Shown here: positions 27,798 to 38,257 of the stretch, one piece after another
Layout of the letters: each line of letters starts with the position of its first letter
Position numbering within the stretch: the first letter of the stretch is position 1
Origin: Zhongshania sp.
GTDB lineage: Bacteria; Pseudomonadota; Gammaproteobacteria; Pseudomonadales; Spongiibacteraceae
Length of the DNA stretch: 64,000 bases
Direction: 5' to 3'
NCBI RefSeq assembly: GCF_029212375.1
Contig: NZ_JARGNU010000002.1
Span: 124,001-188,000 of the forward strand
Made by a program: the position numbers and the translations under genes
Notes under the pieces: generated by a model
Told to the model about the DNA's origin: nothing
Seen by the model: the letters and a program-made list of their open reading frames with translations, nothing else
Database searches by the model: none

Positions 27798-29957
27798 CTA
27801 AATTCCTTCCACACAAACTGCCGTGCCGTTAAGCCTTGGCACGCGAGACAGCGGATCGACATCGTCGGCGGCAACCAATAAATTGCGATTAACCCCACCC
27901 ACCGCTTCGCTGGCACTGCCATTTTTGGGTGAATAGGTTTGGCCGCCCCAGCCGTGACTCATTACGGCGACGCCGCTGCGCACGCGGTCACTGACCTTGA
28001 GCTTGGCGTCGATGGCGCCAACCCGCGAGCGCACCCGCACTTGGCTGCCATCATTTAGCGCCCAGCGCTGGGCGTCCATGTCGTTAATTTCAATGACGTC
28101 GCCTTCGGGCCGTTTCATTTTTTTCATGGCGCCATGGGTTAGCCACGAGTTCATCATATGCTTGCGGCGGCGACTGATTAATTGCAGTGGAAACTCAGTG
28201 CTTTTGTTGTGCAAGTGGGGCTCGGCTAATAACTGCTGCAATCTCTCGGTTAAGGCGCTTGGCATAACGGCGACTTTGCCAGTCGCGGTCGCGACCGAAT
28301 CCAAAAAGTAGTTGTAGTCGCGCGGCTGGTTTAAACGCAGGCCATGTTCTGCTTTGTCTACGTCTTTATAACTAACAATACCGCCTTTTTTGAGTAGCTC
28401 TTTGCCAATTGATTTGGGGCTGAAGCCATCGTAGGGTTTGCCGGTCAGCTTGCCATATAAATTAAAGCCCTTTACCACCCAGTTAAGCGCTGGCTTGCCC
28501 AGTAGCAGGGGTTTGTCCATTGCCAACACGAGATCGCGAAAGAATTCCCATTCATAGGGCATGCTATCTGGCTTTTTCACCGTTGCGCGCAACATCTGGA
28601 TATTAGACTCGGCGCCAATTTCTTGAATAAGCGCCGAGAGTTCTTCAATTTCCAGAAAAGAGGGCGCAGGTATTAACCAGTGGGCGTGACGGTGGCTGTC
28701 GCGCTGAAAGCTGTCTACGGCAATCAATAATTCTAATTCGGCAAAGGCCTTGTCTAGGCTGTCGCCCTCAGGCCCTGAGATCACCGGGTTGCCGCCTTGA
28801 ATAATAAAGGCTTTGATTTGGCCAGGCCCTGGGGTGGCGATATCGGTAGCCATTTCATTGACCGGTAGATATCCGGCAACCGACGGCGCCTTATTAACGC
28901 GGCTGCTACGCTTGGCTTCGGGGAATAGTTCAGCGCCGGTGCGCAATAAATCCAAGGCACCACGGTTGTGATACAGGCCGCCTTTGCGGCGCATATTGCC
29001 AGTTATTAGGTTTAGCAAATGCGCTAGCCACATACCAACAGTGCCATTCACACTCTGGCCAACCCCAGTGTGAGCCAAGCACATGGCGCTGCCACGACTA
29101 AAGTCTCTTGCCACTTGCTCCAATATCTCGCTAGCGATATCGCAGCGCTGGCTAAGGGCTTGCAAATCTTGATTGCGCAGCAGGGTTAGTAAACCTTCAA
29201 AGTCGTCGCAATCTTTAGCGGCGTTTTTGTCGTACCAATCATTGCTGGCGATGATATGCAGCAAGGCCAGCAGCAATGCCCAGTCGCTGTCTGGCAGCGG
29301 GGCTAAGTGCAACTTGGCTTTTTGGGCCGACTCGCTGCGGCGCGGATCGACCACCACAATTTGACCGCCACGGGCCTGCATAGCTTGGGCTTTTTTCCAG
29401 CCCTCGCTAACCGCAAAAAACCAGGCAAACTCACTAATGGCCGGATTAGCGCCAACGAGTAGCAGAAAATCGGTGTTTTCAATATCGGCTTGCAACATGG
29501 TCCACGGCTGGTGGTACATGGCATCGCACACATAGTGGTGGGCGTTTTCGTCGAGCGAGCCAACAAAGTAGCGATTGTCGGTGCCCACGGCATCGAGCAA
29601 CAGACCAAGAAAAGCAAAGCCGCCAAAATTACTGGCGCCGGGATTGCCGGTATACGCGCCAAGTGCATTGGCGCCGTCGCGGTCGAGAATGGTCTTGAGT
29701 TGCTGGGCGATTTCTTTAATGGCCTGCTTATACGGCACGGGTACATAGCCGTCGCCAACCCGTTTCATGGGATGAGTAATGCGTTGGGGATGGTTTAGCG
29801 CGTGGTGAGCTTCGGCGCCGCGCACGCAAAAATCTCGCCACACGGCAGCGTCTTTGTCGGGCTCAATATTCACGATCTGATTGTTTTTGGCAGTCACTTT
29901 AAGACCGCAGCCCGCCACGCAGATATTGCAGTGGGTGTAGGTAACCGTTTCGCTCAT
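27798..29957 (-). CDS. Molybdopterin-dependent oxidoreductase with N-terminal [4Fe-4S] site
   Basis: 719-residue soluble member of the DMSO-reductase superfamily, of formate-dehydrogenase or assimilatory-nitrate-reductase type. Cys10, 13, 17 and 44 form the N-terminal Fe4S4 binding set. The family stretch NTDFLLLVGANPAISEF follows. Cys144, in a HHYVCDAMYH context just before it, sits where the molybdenum/tungsten ligand is expected. The C-terminal molydopterin-binding domain begins near residue 600 (LTHGAMKKMKRPEGD..., SHGWGG). There is no TAT signal, so it should be cytoplasmic. No electron-transfer subunit or cofactor gene lies next to it; its substrate is unknown. Confidence 0.8.
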   Translation of the reverse strand: MSETVTYTHCNICVAGCGLKVTAKNNQIVNIEPDKDAAVWRDFCVRGAEAHHALNHPQRITHPMKRVGDGYVPVPYKQAIKEIAQQLKTILDRDGANALGAYTGNPGASNFGGFAFLGLLLDAVGTDNRYFVGSLDENAHHYVCDAMYHQPWTMLQADIENTDFLLLVGANPAISEFAWFFAVSEGWKKAQAMQARGGQIVVVDPRRSESAQKAKLHLAPLPDSDWALLLALLHIIASNDWYDKNAAKDCDDFEGLLTLLRNQDLQALSQRCDIASEILEQVARDFSRGSAMCLAHTGVGQSVNGTVGMWLAHLLNLITGNMRRKGGLYHNRGALDLLRTGAELFPEAKRSSRVNKAPSVAGYLPVNEMATDIATPGPGQIKAFIIQGGNPVISGPEGDSLDKAFAELELLIAVDSFQRDSHRHAHWLIPAPSFLEIEELSALIQEIGAESNIQMLRATVKKPDSMPYEWEFFRDLVLAMDKPLLLGKPALNWVVKGFNLYGKLTGKPYDGFSPKSIGKELLKKGGIVSYKDVDKAEHGLRLNQPRDYNYFLDSVATATGKVAVMPSALTERLQQLLAEPHLHNKSTEFPLQLISRRRKHMMNSWLTHGAMKKMKRPEGDVIEINDMDAQRWALNDGSQVRVRSRVGAIDAKLKVSDRVRSGVAVMSHGWGGQTYSPKNGSASEAVGGVNRNLLVAADDVDPLSRVPRLNGTAVCVEGI

Positions 29958-29983
29958 GGCTATTTTCCTGCGCGCGCAACACC

Positions 29984-30010
29984 GCTGTATTCAGGCAGTT
30001 CGAATACAGC
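29984..30010. other. Hairpin upstream of the molybdopterin oxidoreductase gene
   Basis: A perfect 9-bp inverted repeat (GCTGTATTC / GAATACAGC) with a 9-base loop sits in the 207-bp gap between two minus-strand genes, 27 bases before the start of the oxidoreductase gene. It could be an operator or a terminator of the upstream operon. No U-tract is present on the minus strand. Confidence 0.4.
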
Positions 30011-30164
30011 GCTATTTATTATGTTTATTAAAAGGGGTTTTATTGATCTACAGCACTATATGGCGGCACCGACCTTATTGTCAAATAGCACAATAGCGTG
30101 GTTTTGTGGCACTTGGCTTAAGGCGTGTCTCCGGCTTTATTCAGGTTGGCAATGACCTTGCGCC

Positions 30165-30920
30165 TTAAAAAGATAGGCTGAAGGCGATACACGATGCATC
30201 TTTTGCGGCCGATACTATGTAGGGAATGGGGGCGGTGGCTTTGGCTACAATCAGGGTGTCGCTGGCGACGGATTGATTGTCTACCGAGCAAGAACCCGAT
30301 AGCAATAACAACGCATTGGCTTGGGTATGCCACTGCTCGTCGCCGGACAGCGAGGCAAATATACTGCTCATGCCGCCGTCTTTATTTAGGGGTACTTTGT
30401 AGCAATTGCTTAGTTTACCGCAGGTGGCGAAGGGTAATTTGCTGTAGTCGGCGTCGATGATGGTGTTGTTGTATTCCTGAATAGCATCGGTATGTTTGAA
30501 GTCTGGTGGCGCCGCGTAGGACAGTAAGAATAGGCCGCGGCTATTGCGAATGTCGTGGCCGCTGCTAGGGGGATTAAAATAAAAACTGCCCTTGGGGTAG
30601 TCGCCCTTGTCATCGGTTTGTGAACCATCAATGACGTAGATCGATTCGGTTTTGGCATGGTAGTGCAGTGGCACGGTGCCCATTTTGTCCTCATACCAAT
30701 ACCAGAGAATACTGACATGCTGCGAATCCGGCGTGCCGCTCAGTATCAGTTTTTTAAGGCCATGCTTGAAATCAAACCATTCATAGCTGGCGGTATTCGC
30801 GCGTAGATCGCTCAAATCGATGACGGTAGATTGCGTAATAGCCGACTGAGATAGCGCAGGCGGCGCTATGGCGAGCAGAGTATAAACTGCCAAGCATTGC
30901 AGATTGACGTGTTTGTTCAT
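30165..30920 (-). CDS. Exported cupin-domain protein
   Basis: 251 residues. The signal peptide (hydrophobic stretch ending near ALSQS, residues 1-25) predicts a periplasmic location. A cupin fold is suggested by the metal-type motif PLHYHAKTESIYVIDG and the later GSFYFNPPSSGHDI; the C-terminal half may be a second, degenerate cupin. Three Cys residues in the second half could form disulfides. It is the last gene of the transporter/hydrolase cluster, 24 bases after the small cupin gene. Substrate unknown; a role in sensing or processing the transported compound is inference. Confidence 0.65.
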   Translation of the reverse strand: MNKHVNLQCLAVYTLLAIAPPALSQSAITQSTVIDLSDLRANTASYEWFDFKHGLKKLILSGTPDSQHVSILWYWYEDKMGTVPLHYHAKTESIYVIDGSQTDDKGDYPKGSFYFNPPSSGHDIRNSRGLFLLSYAAPPDFKHTDAIQEYNNTIIDADYSKLPFATCGKLSNCYKVPLNKDGGMSSIFASLSGDEQWHTQANALLLLSGSCSVDNQSVASDTLIVAKATAPIPYIVSAAKDASCIAFSLSF

Positions 30921-30944
30921 AAGCGCACCTCGGTATGTTAGCGC

Positions 30945-31313
30945 CTATTCGGCTTCGCCTAAAAAAGCCACTGGTCTCATCCAAATTGCCAGCGCAATAC
31001 AGCCTTCGCTAGAGTGGATTTGATGTTGGCTGTCGGGTGGATTAATAACGAGACAGCCTTTGCCATACACGGCCGTGCCATCGCTCTGCGAGCCGTGCAG
31101 AATCAAAATATGTTCAAAATCGATATGCTTGTGGCGAGGCACCGAGGCGCCAGCTTGGTAGTGTAAAAATGCCGCACTCGGGCCTTTGCTACTGGTGCGG
31201 TAAATATAGGAAATAGCCACACCGGGGCGCAGCGGCTGCCAATCTCGACTAGCCAACAGGGCTTCGGCTTCCAACAAGCCATTAATAGCTAATGCACTCG
31301 CTAACTTATCCAT
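30945..31313 (-). CDS. Small cupin protein (ChrR-like)
   Basis: 122-residue single cupin: [20 protein letters not shown] supplies the two His and one Glu expected for a metal site, and [11 protein letters not shown] closes the barrel. No signal peptide. The start overlaps the preceding hydrolase gene by 8 bases, so it is part of the same operon. Cupins of this type are common beside small amidohydrolase genes; the exact function is unknown. Confidence 0.75.
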   Translation of the reverse strand: MDKLASALAINGLLEAEALLASRDWQPLRPGVAISYIYRTSSKGPSAAFLHYQAGASVPRHKHIDFEHILILHGSQSDGTAVYGKGCLVINPPDSQHQIHSSEGCIALAIWMRPVAFLGEAE

Positions 31314-31983
31314 AGGCCTGCTCCAGTCCGGCGATCACTTGCTCGCAGCTTGCCGACCAACCGACAATACCGCCTTGGGCGATAATCATGGCGATGGCGG
31401 CTTGTTTAAATTCGGGAAAATAACTTTCGGTCGCGTCTTCAACAATCAGGCATTCGTAGCCACGGTCATTGGCCTCACGCATGGAGGTTTGCACGCAGAC
31501 CTCGGTGGTGACACCGGCAAACAGCAGATGGGTGATTTCCAAATCGTGAAGATAGTCTTGCAGGGCGGTGGCGTAAAATGCGCCTTTGCCTGGTTTGGTT
31601 ATTTCTAATTCGTCCGGCAGAGCACGCAATTCTGGCAATAACTCATTACCTACTTCACCGTCTATGAGGATACGCCCCATTGGCCCAAGGTCACCGATTT
31701 TCATACTGGCGCCGCCGCGCTTAAGTTTGGCTGGTGGGCAGTCGCTGAGGTCGGGTTTGTGGGCTTCGCGAGTGTGAACAATGGGCAGGTTTAGGGCTCG
31801 AAAACAGTCCAGCAAACGTTTTACCGTGGGCACAATGGCAGTTAGCAAAGACACATCATTGCCCAGTGCTTCGCCAAAACCACCGGCTTCGACGAAATCC
31901 CGCTGCATATCAATTACGATCAGGCAGGGTTTGCTGCCGCTGGGCAGGACATAGGGATAGGGGCTGGCGGCAATAGTAAACAT
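31306..31983 (-). CDS. Isochorismatase-fold cysteine hydrolase (biuret/triuret-hydrolase-like)
   Basis: 225-residue amidohydrolase of the isochorismatase-like superfamily. The catalytic triad is Asp25 (VIDMQRDF), Lys130 ([12 protein letters not shown]) and Cys163 ([10 protein letters not shown]). It is a paralogue of the enzyme at 33513-34199: both share the [15 protein letters not shown] block and triad spacing. It would hydrolyse a C-N bond in a small ureido or amide compound. The position next to an uptake system and a biuret-hydrolase-like gene suggests a neighbouring step, for instance triuret to biuret; this is inference. Confidence 0.75.
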   Translation of the reverse strand: MFTIAASPYPYVLPSGSKPCLIVIDMQRDFVEAGGFGEALGNDVSLLTAIVPTVKRLLDCFRALNLPIVHTREAHKPDLSDCPPAKLKRGGASMKIGDLGPMGRILIDGEVGNELLPELRALPDELEITKPGKGAFYATALQDYLHDLEITHLLFAGVTTEVCVQTSMREANDRGYECLIVEDATESYFPEFKQAAIAMIIAQGGIVGWSASCEQVIAGLEQAYG

Positions 31984-32004
31984 ATCTTCTCCTTAAACTG
32001 GGGC

Positions 32005-33516
32005 TTAATGCCCGCCCATATAGCGGCCGATGGTTTGTAAGTCGGCCTCTTGCGGGGTGGTTTGGTAAACCAGCTGGCCGCCCGAGATCACAAAGAAGCG
32101 ATCAGATAATTCCAAAATTTCATCCAGATCTTCGCTGAGCAGCAGTACGGCGGTGCCTTGGTTGCGGGCCTCAAGCAGGCGGGCGCGAATATCGGCCACT
32201 GCCTTAAAATCCAATCCAAAGCAGGGGTTAGATACCACCAGTACCGATAGCGCTTGGGCCAGTTCCCGCGCCAGTACCGCGCGCTGAACATTGCCGCCAG
32301 ACAGCGCACCAATATTTTGCTCTGGACCGGCAGTGCGAATTTTGTATTGTTGAATAAGGTCGAGGGCAAAGTCGCGTATGGCTTTGCGCTTAACAATCCA
32401 TTTCATTGAGGTAAACGCGGGGCTGTCGAATTTGCGCAGGGCGATATTGTCGGCCACGCTCAGATTCGCCACACAGGCATTGCGCAGGGGTTCTTCGGGC
32501 AGACAATAAAACTGGTGCTCTACCATCTCGCGACGGCTGGCGCCAAAGGCTTGGCCGTTAACGCGAAGCTGACCAGACAGCGGCGCGCGCTGCCCACCCA
32601 AGACTTCGGTGAGTTGCTTTTGACCATTGCCGGAGACACCGGCGATGCCGATGATTTCTCCGGCATACAATTCTAAATCAAGATTGCTAATAGCGGCTAA
32701 GCCCTGCTCATTGTTCACTGTGAGCTTGTCTATTTGCACAACACAGCGGCGATTTTTATGGCTGGCGCGAGACGGCGCTTGGGTCAGGGTCTCTTCGCCC
32801 ACCATCATCTTGGCGAGCTTCTCGGGATCGACATCGGCAACCTTGGCCGAGCCGATGTATTCGCCCTTGCGCAGCACGGTCACGTCGTCGGCGTATTTCA
32901 TTACTTCGCGGAATTTGTGGGTAATGATTAAAACACTGAGTTTGCCGTCGCGGGTGAGTTGATAAATTTTGTCGAGCACTTCATCGGCTTCGGTGGGGGT
33001 TAATACCGAGGTCGGCTCATCCAAAATTAATACTTTGGCATTGAGCAACAATTGCTTAATGATCTCGACTTTTTGTTTTTCACCGGCAGACAGTGAATTG
33101 ATTGAACGGCGCAGTTCAAACTGAAACGGCATCTCGCCCATGCGCTGTTCCAGTTGTGAAATCTCGGCGGGCCAGTTGATGACCGCCGGTAAATTGGGCC
33201 GCGACAGCACAATGTTCTCGGCAATACTCATATTGGGAATCAAGGTAAAGTGCTGGTATACCATACCAATGCCCAGCGCGGTGGCCTGCTCCGGACTGAC
33301 AATCTGCGCCTCGCGGCCCTCAAATAACAGCTGGCCGTCGTCGGGGCGGTAGTAGCCCATAATACATTTAACCAAGGTGCTTTTTCCGGCGCCATTCTCG
33401 CCCAGCAGCGCGTGCACGGTGCCGCGTCCCAATTTTAGGGAAATATTATTCAGCACCCGCACATCGCCAAATTGCTTGCAGATCGACAGGGCTTCGAGAA
33501 TCGGCTGCTCAGTCAT
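32005..33516 (-). CDS. ABC transporter ATPase, double NBD (nucleoside/BMP type)
   Basis: 503 residues from the ATG that overlaps the upstream hydrolase stop (ATGA). The frame runs 45 codons further up but only shadows that gene. NBD1 has Walker [10 protein letters not shown], signature LSAGEKQK and Walker [13 protein letters not shown]2 has a degenerate Walker A (GVSGNGQKQ), signature LSGGNVQR and a Walker B changed to VLVVSNPC. This asymmetric layout is typical of simple-sugar and nucleoside (BmpA/Nup type) importers. It energises the two permeases encoded upstream. Confidence 0.9.
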   Translation of the reverse strand: MTEQPILEALSICKQFGDVRVLNNISLKLGRGTVHALLGENGAGKSTLVKCIMGYYRPDDGQLLFEGREAQIVSPEQATALGIGMVYQHFTLIPNMSIAENIVLSRPNLPAVINWPAEISQLEQRMGEMPFQFELRRSINSLSAGEKQKVEIIKQLLLNAKVLILDEPTSVLTPTEADEVLDKIYQLTRDGKLSVLIITHKFREVMKYADDVTVLRKGEYIGSAKVADVDPEKLAKMMVGEETLTQAPSRASHKNRRCVVQIDKLTVNNEQGLAAISNLDLELYAGEIIGIAGVSGNGQKQLTEVLGGQRAPLSGQLRVNGQAFGASRREMVEHQFYCLPEEPLRNACVANLSVADNIALRKFDSPAFTSMKWIVKRKAIRDFALDLIQQYKIRTAGPEQNIGALSGGNVQRAVLARELAQALSVLVVSNPCFGLDFKAVADIRARLLEARNQGTAVLLLSEDLDEILELSDRFFVISGGQLVYQTTPQEADLQTIGRYMGGH

Positions 33517-34199
33517 TTGCTTAGCGCCTCCAGCAGCAAGGCAGATGGCGCGGTGGCACCAAACACGCCGCCCTGCATTTTTACCATATTGATGGCCGCT
33601 TGGTGGTTGTCGGGATCGGTGGCGGCGCAGCAGTCTTCCACCATTAAACATTCGTAGCCGCGGTCGTTGGCCTCGCGCATGGTGGTACTTACACAGACAT
33701 CGGTGGTTATGCCGCAGATAATCAGATTTTCGATGCGGTTTTTAGTCAAAATTAATTCTAAATCGGTGGCGTAAAAAGAACCCTTGCCAGGCTTGTCTAT
33801 AATTGGCTCACCGGCTAGCGGCGCCAGTTCGTCAATAATATTCCAGCCCAGTTCACCGCGAACCAATATGCGCCCGCAGGGCCCAGCATCGCCAATGCCA
33901 GCGCCGATGCGCTGACTGCGCCAGTACTTATTGGGCGGTAAATCACTGAGGTCGGGGCGGTGGCCCTCGCGGGTGTGAATAATGTGAAAGCCCTTGGCGC
34001 GGAATAGCGCCAGCAGCGCCTTGATGGGCTCTATTGGCGCGCGGGTCAGCGACAGGTCGTAGCCCATGCTGTCTACATAGCCACCCACACCGCAGAAATC
34101 GGTTTGCATATCGATAATCAGCAGCGCGGTATTTTGCGGCGTAAGTTTGCCGTTGTAGGGCCATGGGTAGGGCGTGGCGTCAATGGTGATAGTGCTCAT
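33513..34199 (-). CDS. biuH: Biuret amidohydrolase-like cysteine hydrolase
   Basis: 228 residues; start at the second ATG, which has AAGGA at 8-base spacing. An isochorismatase-fold enzyme with triad Asp30 (IDMQTDF), Lys136 (DKPGKG) and Cys169 (ITTDVCVST). The triad spacing equals that of the Rhizobium biuret hydrolase (Asp36, Lys142, Cys175), and the protein shares from memory its [31 protein letters not shown] and [10 protein letters not shown] blocks. Expected reaction: biuret to allophanate plus ammonia. No allophanate hydrolase is encoded nearby. Embedded between permease and ATPase genes of the importer. A different ureido substrate remains possible. Confidence 0.75.
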   Translation of the reverse strand: MSTITIDATPYPWPYNGKLTPQNTALLIIDMQTDFCGVGGYVDSMGYDLSLTRAPIEPIKALLALFRAKGFHIIHTREGHRPDLSDLPPNKYWRSQRIGAGIGDAGPCGRILVRGELGWNIIDELAPLAGEPIIDKPGKGSFYATDLELILTKNRIENLIICGITTDVCVSTTMREANDRGYECLMVEDCCAATDPDNHQAAINMVKMQGGVFGATAPSALLLEALSK

Positions 34200-34231
34200 A
34201 CGCATATCCTTTTTAACAAGTCCAATTGGCG

Positions 34232-35149
34232 TTATTTAACAAATTCACCTGGCATGCCGCGCACTGTGCCCTTGGCGCTAGAGGCGGCAATCATAATGAC
34301 TAAGGTGAGCACATAGGGCGCGGCGTTAAACAAATAGTATCCCCAGTTAATGCCCACCGATTGCAGTGCTGGCCCCAAGGCCGCAGCGCCGCCAAACAGC
34401 AGGCTGGCATAGAGACAGTTCATGGGATTCCAGCGCGCAAAAATAACCAGCGCCACCGCCATCAAACCCTGGCCGCTAGATAGGCCCTCGCTCCAACTGC
34501 CAGGGTAGTAGAGCGACAGATAGGAACCGCCAATACCCGCCAAGCCGCCACCGGCCATGGTACTGAGGAGACGCACGCGATTGATATTCATGCCCAGCGA
34601 CAAGGCGGCGTCGCTGCTCTCGCCCACCACGCGCACGGCATTCCCCCAGCGGGTGGTGCGCAGAAACCAGGCCATAGCCGGCGCCAGCGCGACGCCGAGG
34701 AAAAACAATACATTGATATCCAGCGCGGCTTTTATTACCGGCGAACTGCTCCAGTTGCCAAAGCCAATCGAGGGTAGGTGCGGCGCACTGGGTTGAATAA
34801 AAGCTTTGCCATAAAAGAAGGCGATGCCGGTGGCGAACAGCATCATGGCAATGCCTACGGCAATATCGTTTACTTGTTTGTTTTGGCAAAGCAGGGCGTG
34901 CAGTATGCCCAGCACACAACCCGAGCTACCGGCGGCCAGCACCCCCAGCCACGGCGAGCCGCTGAGGTAGGACACCGCGTAGCCAGTCATGGCACCCATT
35001 ATTAAATTGCCTTCGAGGCCAAGATTAATGCGCCCCGCTTTTTCGGTTAGGCATTCGCCGAGGCTGACGAAAATAAAGGGCGTACCCACACGGATGGCGC
35101 CACCGAGCACCGCAATAAGCACACTCCAAAGTCCGATATCGTTTTCCAT
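34232..35149 (-). CDS. ABC transporter permease (BMP/nucleoside type)
   Basis: 305-residue inner-membrane protein with eight or more hydrophobic segments. The block [14 protein letters not shown] and the later [13 protein letters not shown] are characteristic of the second permease of Nup/Bmp-type importers. It pairs with the longer permease at 35211-36254. Adjacent hydrolase and ATPase genes follow within short distances on the same strand. Confidence 0.88.
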   Translation of the reverse strand: MENDIGLWSVLIAVLGGAIRVGTPFIFVSLGECLTEKAGRINLGLEGNLIMGAMTGYAVSYLSGSPWLGVLAAGSSGCVLGILHALLCQNKQVNDIAVGIAMMLFATGIAFFYGKAFIQPSAPHLPSIGFGNWSSSPVIKAALDINVLFFLGVALAPAMAWFLRTTRWGNAVRVVGESSDAALSLGMNINRVRLLSTMAGGGLAGIGGSYLSLYYPGSWSEGLSSGQGLMAVALVIFARWNPMNCLYASLLFGGAAALGPALQSVGINWGYYLFNAAPYVLTLVIMIAASSAKGTVRGMPGEFVK

Positions 35150-35210
35150 TAGCGCTGCGTCCTATTTTTGTCGCTCAGGGATAAAGGCGTCACACTTGCT
35201 CTGTTAGCAC

Positions 35211-36254
35211 TCATGAAATCATGCTCTTGGGCTGCAGAAACTTAATGCGTCCGTACAACATTTCGCTACTGAGAATCATCATAAAAATAATGCCCTGAAA
35301 AACCGCCACGGTGGCATCGGGTAGATCGTGGGCGCGCTGTAGCAAGCCTCCCGATGCCTGAATGCCACCGAGCAGCAAGGCGTAGGGAATAATGGCTAAT
35401 GGATTGTGCCTAGCCAGAAATGCCACCAGAATGCCGGCATAGCCATAGCCCGCATTCAGTGAACTATTGGCGCGGCCCTGGATGGCGGCAATCTCAATCA
35501 CCCCAGCCAGCCCTGCCGCCGCGCCGCCCAGAAAGCACGACAGCAATACGATTTTGGCCACCGGCAAACCCACCAAACGCGCAGCGCGGATATTGCCGCC
35601 GGTCACGTCGGCGGCAAAGCCAAAGGTGGTGCGGCGCGCCACAAACCACATGGCTAAACAAACCACTAGGCCGTAGACCAAACCCCAGTGCACTGAGCTG
35701 TCGCCGATACTGGTGATCATATTCTTCTCGCCAATCGAATACGTGGAGGGGTTGTTGAGGGTCGCGGGGTCTTTTAATACCCCCACCACCAAAAAGTTTA
35801 AGACCGCGATGGCAATGTAGTTGAGTAGCAGCGAGCTGATGGTTTCATTCACATTGCGGTAGTGGCGCAGTGCCCCCACAGCAAGAATCCACAGGCCGGC
35901 GCAGCCGCCACCAACGATCATCATGGCGCTCATCACCATAAACGAGGGCGCGTCCTGAATGGCAATACCAGTTATTGCTGCCGTTAGGCCGCCCACCACC
36001 ATAGCGCCTTCACCGCCAATCACGATTAAGCCCACCCTAGCGGGCAGGGCGGTACACAGCGCAGTGAGCATTAGCGGCGCCGCTCGCACTAGAGTGTTTT
36101 GCCAAGAAAACCAGCTGCCAAATGCGCCTCGATATAGGCTGTGAAATACCTCGGAAGGTGAATTGCCCGTGGTGAAAATAAAGGCGGCAATGAGTAGCAT
36201 AGACAGCAGCAATGCCCCCAGTGACAAGCACCATATTTCGACAGTTTTTAGCAT
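35211..36254 (-). CDS. ABC transporter permease (BMP/nucleoside type)
   Basis: 347 residues from the ATG with GAGG at good spacing; a start 13 codons upstream would overlap the binding-protein gene. Multi-spanning membrane protein with GLIVIGGEGAMVVGG early and the VTGGNIRAARLVGLP coupling region, then GGAAAGLAGVIEIA and GYGYAGILVAFLARHNP. These are hallmarks of the large permease of nucleoside-type ABC importers. It follows the substrate-binding gene by 19 bases. Confidence 0.9.
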   Translation of the reverse strand: MLKTVEIWCLSLGALLLSMLLIAAFIFTTGNSPSEVFHSLYRGAFGSWFSWQNTLVRAAPLMLTALCTALPARVGLIVIGGEGAMVVGGLTAAITGIAIQDAPSFMVMSAMMIVGGGCAGLWILAVGALRHYRNVNETISSLLLNYIAIAVLNFLVVGVLKDPATLNNPSTYSIGEKNMITSIGDSSVHWGLVYGLVVCLAMWFVARRTTFGFAADVTGGNIRAARLVGLPVAKIVLLSCFLGGAAAGLAGVIEIAAIQGRANSSLNAGYGYAGILVAFLARHNPLAIIPYALLLGGIQASGGLLQRAHDLPDATVAVFQGIIFMMILSSEMLYGRIKFLQPKSMIS

Positions 36255-36273
36255 GGTCGCGCCTCGTCTGGAT

Positions 36274-37395
36274 TTAGCCAACCACGCCTTCAACTAGCCA
36301 ATCCATACTCTCTAACCAAGTATCAGTCTGGAGGTAGGATTTGCCTTTTGGGATGACCGTGTTGCCCTTGTTGTCTTTGATTGGGCCCTTGTAAACCACC
36401 ATAGAGCCGTCCATGAACGAGGCTAGGGCTTTGTCGGCGTCGGCCTTGGCGGCGTCGCTTACTACAGCGCCGTAGGGTGATACTTTAACAATGCCGTCCT
36501 TTAAACCGCCGCGTACTAGATTAGGAATAGGCTGTTTGTTTTTAATTAACTCGGCGTAGTTTTTATACACCGTTGCCCAGCTCCACTCCGCGCCGGTTAA
36601 AAAGCCCTTGGGCGCTAACACCGCGTTATTGGTGTGGTAGCCGCAGGAGTAAATGCCACGCTTTTCTGCGGTTTCCACCACCACTTTGGGGCTGTCCACG
36701 TGGCAGGTCAGCACGTCGATGCCTTGGTCCACTAAGCTATTTGCCGCCTCCGCTTCTTTAACTGGGTCAGACCAGCCGCCGGTAAACACCACCGTGGTGG
36801 TAATAGATGGGTCAATACTGCGCGCGGCCATAGTGAAGTTATTGATATTGCGCAGTACCTGCGGAATGGGTATGGCGGCGATAAACCCCAGCTTTTTGGA
36901 TTTACTCATATGCCCCGCAACAATGCCGGAAATATAAACTGGCTCATCGATATAGCCGAAATAGCTGCCGACATTCTTGGGGTGCTTTTCGGCATCCCAC
37001 AGCCCACCGCAGTGCAGAAAGGTGGTGTCGGGATAGCGCTTGGCAATTTTAAGAATATGGGGGTCGAAGTAACCAAAGGAGGTTGGAAATAAGACTTGAG
37101 CGCCATCGAGCTGAATCATGCTCTCCATGGTTTTTTGTACTTCAATGGTTTCGGGCACGTTCTCTTCGTCTACTGCCTTTACCCAGTCCAGCGCGGCCAG
37201 TGCAGCTTTACCCTCAAAATGGGCCTGGTTGTAGCCGTAGTCGTCGCGGGGGCCAACATAAACAAAACCCATTTTTACTTTGGCTGCGGCCAGCGCGAGG
37301 GGCGTTTTAAGCGCCATGCTTAAGCCGGCGGCAGCAATTGAGGCGGTTTTAACAAACTTTCTGCGGCTGAGTGACAACTGACTTTTTTGTTTCAT
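36274..37395 (-). CDS. BMP-family ABC substrate-binding protein, TAT-exported
   Basis: 373 residues. The N-terminus has a twin-arginine signal (SRRKFVKTA followed by a hydrophobic stretch ending LALAA). The mature part is a periplasmic binding protein of the BMP (PnrA/Bmp) family: VKMGFVYVGPRDDYGYN at the first lobe, FLHCGG, YIDEPVYISGIVAG, and VDSPKVVVETAEKRG. BMP proteins bind purine nucleosides and some other small nitrogen compounds. TAT export is a little unusual and suggests folding before transport. First gene of the importer after the Tsx-like porin. Confidence 0.9.
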   Translation of the reverse strand: MKQKSQLSLSRRKFVKTASIAAAGLSMALKTPLALAAAKVKMGFVYVGPRDDYGYNQAHFEGKAALAALDWVKAVDEENVPETIEVQKTMESMIQLDGAQVLFPTSFGYFDPHILKIAKRYPDTTFLHCGGLWDAEKHPKNVGSYFGYIDEPVYISGIVAGHMSKSKKLGFIAAIPIPQVLRNINNFTMAARSIDPSITTTVVFTGGWSDPVKEAEAANSLVDQGIDVLTCHVDSPKVVVETAEKRGIYSCGYHTNNAVLAPKGFLTGAEWSWATVYKNYAELIKNKQPIPNLVRGGLKDGIVKVSPYGAVVSDAAKADADKALASFMDGSMVVYKGPIKDNKGNTVIPKGKSYLQTDTWLESMDWLVEGVVG

Positions 37396-37438
37396 CCTTG
37401 CATCTCCAAATCATTGTGCGTTGTTGTTGGTACTGGAA

Positions 37439-38257
37439 TTACCAGATCCACTTGACCATGGCCTGGGCCACATCTTCATCAATGCCGTCGATACCAAATT
37501 TATTGCGCCAGACTTGGTATTCAACACCGGCTTGCAGCACGCCAGGCGCGCCCCACAATTTACCTACGTCTAGTAGTAAGCGTGGGCCGGTAATGATGTT
37601 GTCTTCGGCGTGATCCATATCAAAGGCGTAGTCAAAAAAGCCTTCAAAGGAAAACGATAATGCGCCTAAGTCAAAGGGCTTTAGCCACACCAAGGTGAGC
37701 TGGTTGCCGGTGTCGGCGCCGTACGCTGTCTCATTGCGCACGTAATAGTTGATCTGAAAAACCGGCATGCTGAAGATGTCCAAATCCACTGCCAGTCCGT
37801 ATAAGTAAGTGTGAAACCCCTGACCGATTTCGGCGGTGGTGGTGATTAACACATCCTTGATAATACCCGCGCTTAAATCCTTGCCGGTTATTTTGCTAAA
37901 GCTCAGCCGCGGTGAAATTTCACCGTAATAGCCGGTTGGTGCTCCCGCATCGTTGCTGTCGGGGTTGGTGATGTCGACGAATAAAAAATTGTCGCCGTAC
38001 TTCCAACCGTTAACGTGTTCTATGGTGATAATCGAGTTGGAGTCCTCTTTTGAGCTCAGCTTGCCGGCATCGCTGTCAAAGTAAATTGCCTCGTAAGTGC
38101 TGCCAGCCAAATACTGAATATTGGTAGAGCTCCATTGCGCCGCGCCAGCCACTGCCTGGGAGCCAAGCAGTAAACTTGCCAAGAGCGCGGCGCCAGTGCG
38201 AATGCTAGGCCAGCGGAAGGGGGCGAATACCGAAATGCGCAGATTAGTTCGGGACAT
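37439..38257 (-). CDS. Tsx/OmpK-family outer-membrane channel
   Basis: 272 residues with a long N-terminus, a signal peptide ending near SQAVAGA, and about twelve amphipathic strands ending in aromatic residues with a terminal W (MVKWIW). The pattern W.....IQYL.GSTYE, WKYGDNFLFVDI and YGEISPRLS matches the nucleoside-specific channel family. ATG is preceded by AGGAG. It likely lets the importer's substrate cross the outer membrane. Its promoter region faces the GntR gene and contains a 16-bp palindrome. Confidence 0.82.
   Translation of the reverse strand: MSRTNLRISVFAPFRWPSIRTGAALLASLLLGSQAVAGAAQWSSTNIQYLAGSTYEAIYFDSDAGKLSSKEDSNSIITIEHVNGWKYGDNFLFVDITNPDSNDAGAPTGYYGEISPRLSFSKITGKDLSAGIIKDVLITTTAEIGQGFHTYLYGLAVDLDIFSMPVFQINYYVRNETAYGADTGNQLTLVWLKPFDLGALSFSFEGFFDYAFDMDHAEDNIITGPRLLLDVGKLWGAPGVLQAGVEYQVWRNKFGIDGIDEDVAQAMVKWIW

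Noticed and set aside
32005-33651. Longer version of the ABC ATPase starting at 33651
   Set aside because: The first 45 codons overlap the biuret-hydrolase-like gene and do not resemble an ABC protein; the ATG at 33516 fits the ATGA coupling.
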